Below are positions 8,643 through 11,932 of a stretch of 11,932 bases of DNA, piece after piece (positions within the stretch are counted from its first letter, which is position 1; each line of letters begins with the position of its first letter). Source of the DNA: CAZXVW01 sp964644025 (lineage in GTDB: Bacteria > Acidobacteriota > Terriglobia > Bryobacterales > Bryobacteraceae); contig CAZXVW010000136.1 of NCBI GenBank assembly GCA_964644025.1, forward strand, positions 1 through 11,932, read 5' to 3'. Under the pieces are notes generated by a model. The model was not told the DNA's origin. It did no database searches and worked only from the letters and a program-made list of their open reading frames with translations. Both the position numbers and the translations under genes were made by a program.

Positions 8643-10976
8643 TCAGTTCCTCAGCGGCTTTCCCGTCCTGAGCAGGTGCTCGATGCGCTCCTGCGTCTTT
8701 TCATTCCCGCAGAGGCTGAGAAACGCTTCCCGCTCCAGCTCCCGCAGATACTGCTCGCCGACTTTCTGGGCGCCGGTGAGGCGGCCGCCGCTGAGGATGA
8801 AAGCCAGCTTCTCCGCAATCACGGTATCGTATTCTGAGATCCGGCCGGCCTCGCGAGCCAGCCAGGCGTCGAGCATCAGCCTGGCGTAGAGGGCCTCGCC
8901 GCCAACCTCGATGTTCCTGCCGGAGAGGTTCGGGACGTAGTTTGGCGCCAGGCCGAGCGCCAGGCTTTTGGCATCACCCACCAGGCGTTCCGGGTTCATC
9001 GTCACCTCGTCGGCGGGCGAGAGCAGGCCGAGCCGGCGGGCATCGGGCGCGCTCGCCGAGGTGGCGGCCGAGCTGATCAGCTTATATACCGTGTCCGGAT
9101 TCCCGAGATTCGCCAGCAGTTGCGTGACGCCTCCGGCCGCCGGCAGCAAGCCGGCCTGGAACGCGGTGAGGCCCATGTACAGTTCCGCGGAAGCCTGCCG
9201 GCGCGCCGCGTGGAGCGCCATTTCGCAGGCCCCGTCAAGCGTCCGGCCGAACGGGGCCGCCACCACCGGCTTGACGGCGCGGCGGATCGCGGCGTTCAGC
9301 TCCTGGAAAGCGCGGACGAAATCACCGATGTCATCCCAGTCGCCGTTCCGCGCGGCCAACAGAAGCCAGGTCAGGTCGGCGCCGGCGCTGAATTGCTCGC
9401 CCTGGTTGGCGATGACCATCGCTTCGAAATTCCGCTCGGTTTCCTCCAGCCCCTGGTGGACGATGCGGAAGGCGTCTTCGGCAAGCGCGTTGCGCTTCGT
9501 GTGAAACTCCACGCACAGGACACCGTCACCGAGGTCCACGAGTGAGGCGGCGGTATTTCCGGCCACCACGCCGCGGGCGCGCTTAATGTCAGCCAGTGAG
9601 AGCACGCCCGGCCGCGGTTCCAGCTCTTTGTAGCGCTGGCCCACAAGGTCGAAGTACTCGGTGCGGGGCTCACCCTCCCGGTCGGCGGGGCGGTAGAACG
9701 CCTCCGTTCCGGCCGCCAGCATGCGCTGGATGTTTTCCGGCAGCGCCTTGCCTTCCTCTTCCATGCGGTGGGCGGTTTCCTGGAACCCGAGCGCATCCCA
9801 GACCTCGAACGGCCCGAGCTGGAACGCGTAGCCCCACCGCATGGCGCGGTCGATTTCCACGATCCGGTCCGAGATCTCCGGAACCCGTTCGGCCGCATAC
9901 AGCAGCACGTCCCGCCACAGTTTCCACACCAGGGAGCCGGCGCGGTCCCCGGCGCTCACCAGGCGCCGCAGGCGCGCTCCCACATCCTCGATCCGCCGCG
10001 CTTCTTCCAGGGCCGGAAACTCCGGCTTTGCCGCCGGGTGGTAGGCGAAGGTTTTCCAGTCCACTGCCTCAATCACCCGTCCGGCGCCCTTGCCGACCCG
10101 CCGGTAGAAACCCTGGCCGCTCTTTTCCCCGAGCCAGCCGCGGCGGAGCATCTCTTCCATGAAGGAAGGAACCAGGAAGCGCTCACGCCAGGGGTCACCG
10201 GGAACAGATTCATAGAGATTCCTCAGAACCATCGCCCAGACGTCCAGGCCGATGATGTCGAGCAGGCGGAAGCTGGCGCTGCGGGGCAATCCGATCAGCG
10301 GCCCGGTGAGCGCGTCGACTTCCTCGATGCTGTAGCCCTCCTCGACCATGATCTTATGGACGGTGGCGCCGAAGAAGGCGCCGATGCGGTTGGCGATGAA
10401 GTTCGGCGTGTCCTTGCAGCGAACCACGCCCTTGCCCAGCCGGCGGTCGCAGAAGGCGCCGACGGCGTCGAGCACGCCGGCATCGGTCGCCGGTGCGGGC
10501 ACCAGTTCCACCAGGTGAAGATATCGCGGCGGGTTGAAGAAATGCGTCCCCAGGAAGCAGCGCTGAAACTCCGGGCTGAACCCCTCGGCGATCTTGGCCA
10601 GCGGGATGCCGCTGGTGTTGGTCGAGCGAATCGCCTCCGGCCGGAGAAACTCTTCGGCCCGGCGCCAGATATCGCGCTTGATCTGCAGGTCTTCGACGAC
10701 GGCCTCGATCACCCAGTCGCAGTCGCGGATCTGGGGCAGATCATCCTCGAAATTGCCAGGCTGGACAAGTTGGCGGGCGGAGTCGGTGAAAAAAGCGGCC
10801 GGTCTTTGCCGCGCCGCGGCTTCGATTCCTTTCCGGGCGGCGGCGTTGCGGTCCGCTTCTTCGGGCAGGACAAGGTCCAGCAGCAGGGAAGGAATACCAG
10901 CGTTGGCCAGGTGAGCAGCGATGCGGGAGCCCATGGTGCCGGCTCCGAGGACCGCGACGCGGCGGATAGCGTTCAT
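8643..10976 (-). CDS. fadN: 3-hydroxyacyl-CoA dehydrogenase / enoyl-CoA hydratase, FadN-like
   Basis: A two-domain beta-oxidation enzyme of 777 aa with the dehydrogenase first, which is the FadN order (FadB/FadJ have the hydratase first). The NAD-binding Rossmann motif is VLGAGTMGSR (GxGxxG at 11-16). The dehydrogenase active-site region is FLGTHFFNPPRYLHLVELVP, with the expected catalytic His145. DTPNFIANRIGAFF and GLPRSASFRLLDIIGLD follow. A crotonase domain occupies about 475-760. Its oxyanion-hole segment is FSAGADLTWLL (529-539), and the first hydratase Glu is Glu585 in DGACEMAL. The second catalytic Glu position, before GLLPAAGG, is Ala605 (codon GCG at 9164-9162), which may weaken hydration. 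The ATG at 10976 has GGGGAG eight bases upstream (10990-10985). It is the first gene of the fad operon. The 135 bp upstream, to the pseudogene stop, shows only a weak TAAACT-like -10 and no recognised operator. Confidence 0.95.
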   Translation of the reverse strand: MNAIRRVAVLGAGTMGSRIAAHLANAGIPSLLLDLVLPEEADRNAAARKGIEAAARQRPAAFFTDSARQLVQPGNFEDDLPQIRDCDWVIEAVVEDLQIKRDIWRRAEEFLRPEAIRSTNTSGIPLAKIAEGFSPEFQRCFLGTHFFNPPRYLHLVELVPAPATDAGVLDAVGAFCDRRLGKGVVRCKDTPNFIANRIGAFFGATVHKIMVEEGYSIEEVDALTGPLIGLPRSASFRLLDIIGLDVWAMVLRNLYESVPGDPWRERFLVPSFMEEMLRRGWLGEKSGQGFYRRVGKGAGRVIEAVDWKTFAYHPAAKPEFPALEEARRIEDVGARLRRLVSAGDRAGSLVWKLWRDVLLYAAERVPEISDRIVEIDRAMRWGYAFQLGPFEVWDALGFQETAHRMEEEGKALPENIQRMLAAGTEAFYRPADREGEPRTEYFDLVGQRYKELEPRPGVLSLADIKRARGVVAGNTAASLVDLGDGVLCVEFHTKRNALAEDAFRIVHQGLEETERNFEAMVIANQGEQFSAGADLTWLLLAARNGDWDDIGDFVRAFQELNAAIRRAVKPVVAAPFGRTLDGACEMALHAARRQASAELYMGLTAFQAGLLPAAGGVTQLLANLGNPDTVYKLISSAATSASAPDARRLGLLSPADEVTMNPERLVGDAKSLALGLAPNYVPNLSGRNIEVGGEALYARLMLDAWLAREAGRISEYDTVIAEKLAFILSGGRLTGAQKVGEQYLRELEREAFLSLCGNEKTQERIEHLLRTGKPLRN

Positions 10977-11111
10977 AATTTCATCTCCCCGTTTCGGAGT
11001 TTAGCGAAATTCAGAGCGCGAAGAAACCGCGCCCGGCGAGAGCCGTCCGGCGACGGACCCACCGCCCCGGCTGCTTTCACCCGGGAGAACCGCGCCAGGG
11101 CCGGGCGAGCC
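10977..11111. other. Leader region upstream of fadN, no gene seen
   Basis: The 135 bp between the fadN ATG and the pseudogene stop contains the fadN Shine-Dalgarno (GGGGAG, 10990-10985). A short inverted repeat, CCGTC-4-GACGG, lies at 11044-11057. A weak minus-strand -10 candidate, TAAACT, is close to the start codon. No strong promoter, terminator or palindromic FadR-type operator is evident. The operon promoter probably lies here, but I cannot place it. Confidence 0.4.
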
Positions 11112-11676
11112 TCACTGTCCTGTGTAAGTGATCCACATGGGCGAAACCCAGACGATTTCGCCGTCCTCCTGCTCCCCGCGCACGTAGTAGTAGCTTTGTT
11201 TGCCGCGGACCGGGGTGGCGTCGCGCCAGCCTTGCCAGGCTGCCCAAACGCGGCCCTGGGAATCGGTGGCGGCCGCCACGTCGACATCCGAGCCGGGTAA
11301 CGCTCCTGCCGTACGGGATCTCGGAGAGGCGGAATTCGAAATTGCCCTGCGCCGTTTTCACCTCCACCGAGGCGTCTTCCCGTGCATCCGTGAGCCGCAG
11401 GATGACGCCGTTGGCCACGACAGGACGGGAGCCGCGCCGGCCAAACAGGCGGATCGGGTGCGTTGAGCAGCGCCAGGTCCCGCCGGACAAGATGGCATCC
11501 TCGCCTTCGAACCGTCATGGATCCACGGCGCTGATGTTAGCCCCTTGGGCGGCGGCGGTGCCATCCCATTTGGTTTCGGAGGTGTCAGTAAGTCCCAGGA
11601 TCACACGGACCCCCAGGTCCTCGCCCGCCGCCGGCAGCGCCGCGAGTGCGCAAAACAGCAAAAGCAATCCTCGCAC
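11112..11676 (-). pseudogene. Decayed secreted protein gene (beta-propeller-like fragments)
   Basis: Read on the minus strand, a GTG at 11676 opens a signal peptide (RGLLLLFCALAALPAAG), then LGVRVILGLTDTSETKWDG, up to an in-frame TGA at 11517-11515. The same frame continues sensibly after it as RFEGEDAILSGG, VVANGVILRLTDARED and KTAQGNFEFRLSEIPYG. Near 11295-11310 the sense moves to another frame: GSDVDVAAATDSQGRVWAAW, then YYYVRGEQEDGEIVWVSPMW, ending at TGA 11114-11112. The TGA sits where DPWRFEG would be natural, so TGG to TGA is likely. The pieces look like the N-terminus, one propeller-like blade and the C-terminus of a much longer exported protein, as I recall from Acidobacteriota. Large internal deletions are therefore inferred on top of the visible nonsense and frameshift mutations. 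The function of the parent protein is unknown. Confidence 0.75.
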
Positions 11677-11682
11677 GGTGTT

Positions 11683-11689
11683 CCTCCTT
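11683..11689 (-). promoter_or_regulatory. Shine-Dalgarno of the broken secreted-protein gene
   Basis: AAGGAGG on the minus strand lies six bases before the GTG at 11676-11674. This near-perfect site decides the start of the pseudogene and places the signal peptide directly at the N-terminus. Confidence 0.75.
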
Positions 11690-11707
11690 GCTGGTCGTCT
11701 GGTTGAG

Positions 11708-11735
11708 ATTACATCCACGCGGAGGGGCCCTTCAA
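11708..11735 (-). promoter_or_regulatory. Sigma70-type promoter candidate for the broken gene
   Basis: On the minus strand TTGAAG (-35, 11735-11730, four of six consensus bases) and TGTAAT (-10, 11713-11708, five of six) are separated by 16 bp. Transcription would begin near 11701, about 25 nt before the GTG start. The fit in position and spacing supports a once-active promoter. It has not been eroded even though the coding region has. Confidence 0.5.
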
Positions 11736-11866
11736 GCGGCAGCGGAAAGTTTTTTACTGTCCGCGGACGAAACGGGTGCGTGAAGGGTTCCGGTACGGCG
11801 ACCGGAGGTCCCCCGGGCCGGCTGGTGCGGTGCCCCACAGGACAGGTATCATGGTGATTGACGTTC

Positions 11867-11932
11867 ATGGGTTCCGGCGAGAGCGCCGTCCAGCGGCGGG
11901 TGCCGCACTGGATTATCGCGGCGCTCGGCTAC
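11867..11932 (+). CDS. Possible N-terminus of a membrane protein, cut by window end
   Basis: From ATG 11867 the frame stays open to the end of the window (22 codons). It reads M-G-S-G-E-S-A-V-Q-R-R followed by VPHWIIAALGY, a short basic lead into the start of a hydrophobic segment, as in many inner-membrane proteins. There is no clear Shine-Dalgarno. An alternative ATG at 11851 in another frame is also open, but its residues are arginine- and alanine-rich and less protein-like. The identity cannot be given. If real, it is divergent from the pseudogene across about 190 bp. Confidence 0.35.
   Translation, partial: MGSGESAVQRRVPHWIIAALGY

Noticed and set aside
5816..8837. Long plus-strand open frames opposite fadE and the thiolase
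   Set aside because: They are codon-bias shadows in GC-rich DNA. The minus strand encodes proteins with complete active-site motifs, while the plus-strand products have none.
11044..11057. Inverted repeat CCGTC-4-GACGG as a terminator
   Set aside because: The stem is only five base pairs with no following T-run on either strand. Such repeats are expected by chance in GC-rich DNA.
9768..11300. 510-codon plus-strand open frame opposite fadN
   Set aside because: It shows no family motifs and is fully antisense to a well-supported two-domain enzyme, so it is a shadow frame.
11515..11517. In-frame TGA as a selenocysteine or recoded codon
   Set aside because: Context (DP-TGA-RFEG) suggests a lost Trp. 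There is no hairpin I can see after it, the frame is broken again about 200 bp later, and other genes here use TGA as a normal stop.
10973..11518. 181-codon minus-strand open frame before fadN
   Set aside because: It is arginine-, proline- and glycine-rich without motifs. The same DNA in the other two frames reads as recognisable remains of the secreted protein.
11789..11806. Inverted repeat TCCGGT-6-ACCGGA upstream of the pseudogene as an operator
   Set aside because: A single six-base palindrome outside the promoter core, with no second copy in the window, is not enough to call a binding site.

Overview
This is a GC-rich bacterial window with tightly packed genes. I read it as most likely Acidobacteriota (Bryobacterales/Solibacter-like). 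That placement rests on base composition, a FadN/FadA/FadE-type beta-oxidation cluster and a decayed secreted protein of a kind I associate with that phylum. It is inference, not something the sequence proves. I saw no rRNA, tRNA, CRISPR array, insertion sequence or phage gene.

Layout, left to right. (1) Bases 2-1645 (+) hold the C-terminal 547 or so residues of a TPR-repeat protein whose start lies outside the window. (2) Bases 1667 to about 2866 (-) encode a RumA/TrmA-type, iron-sulfur-containing rRNA (uracil-5-)-methyltransferase, convergent with the TPR gene. (3) Bases 2891-3880 (+) are trpS, divergent from the methyltransferase across a spacer of only about 25 bp. One base after it lies an MFS exporter gene (3882-5198, +). 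(4) Bases 10976 to 5172 (-) form a four-gene operon: fadN-like 3-hydroxyacyl-CoA dehydrogenase/enoyl-CoA hydratase, fadA-like thiolase, fadE-like acyl-CoA dehydrogenase, and a small P-loop kinase joined to fadE by a GTGA stop/start overlap. The kinase and MFS genes overlap tail to tail by 27 bp. (5) Bases 11112-11676 (-) are a broken secreted-protein gene. It keeps a promoter, a Shine-Dalgarno and a signal peptide, but has an in-frame TGA, a frameshift and probably large internal deletions. (6) The right edge may hold the first bases of a plus-strand membrane-protein gene.

Together the three fad products carry out one turn of fatty-acid beta-oxidation. FadE makes the 2-enoyl-CoA, the two-domain FadN hydrates and oxidises it, and FadA cleaves the 3-ketoacyl-CoA. 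Gene order and protein lengths (777, 391 and 593 aa) match what I recall of the Bacillus subtilis fadN-fadA-fadE operon.

I found no clear novel defence or mobile system. The points worth a second look are: an Ala where the second catalytic Glu of the FadN hydratase domain is expected; the kinase coupled to fadE; the missing conventional start codon of the methyltransferase; and the unusual remains of the secreted protein.
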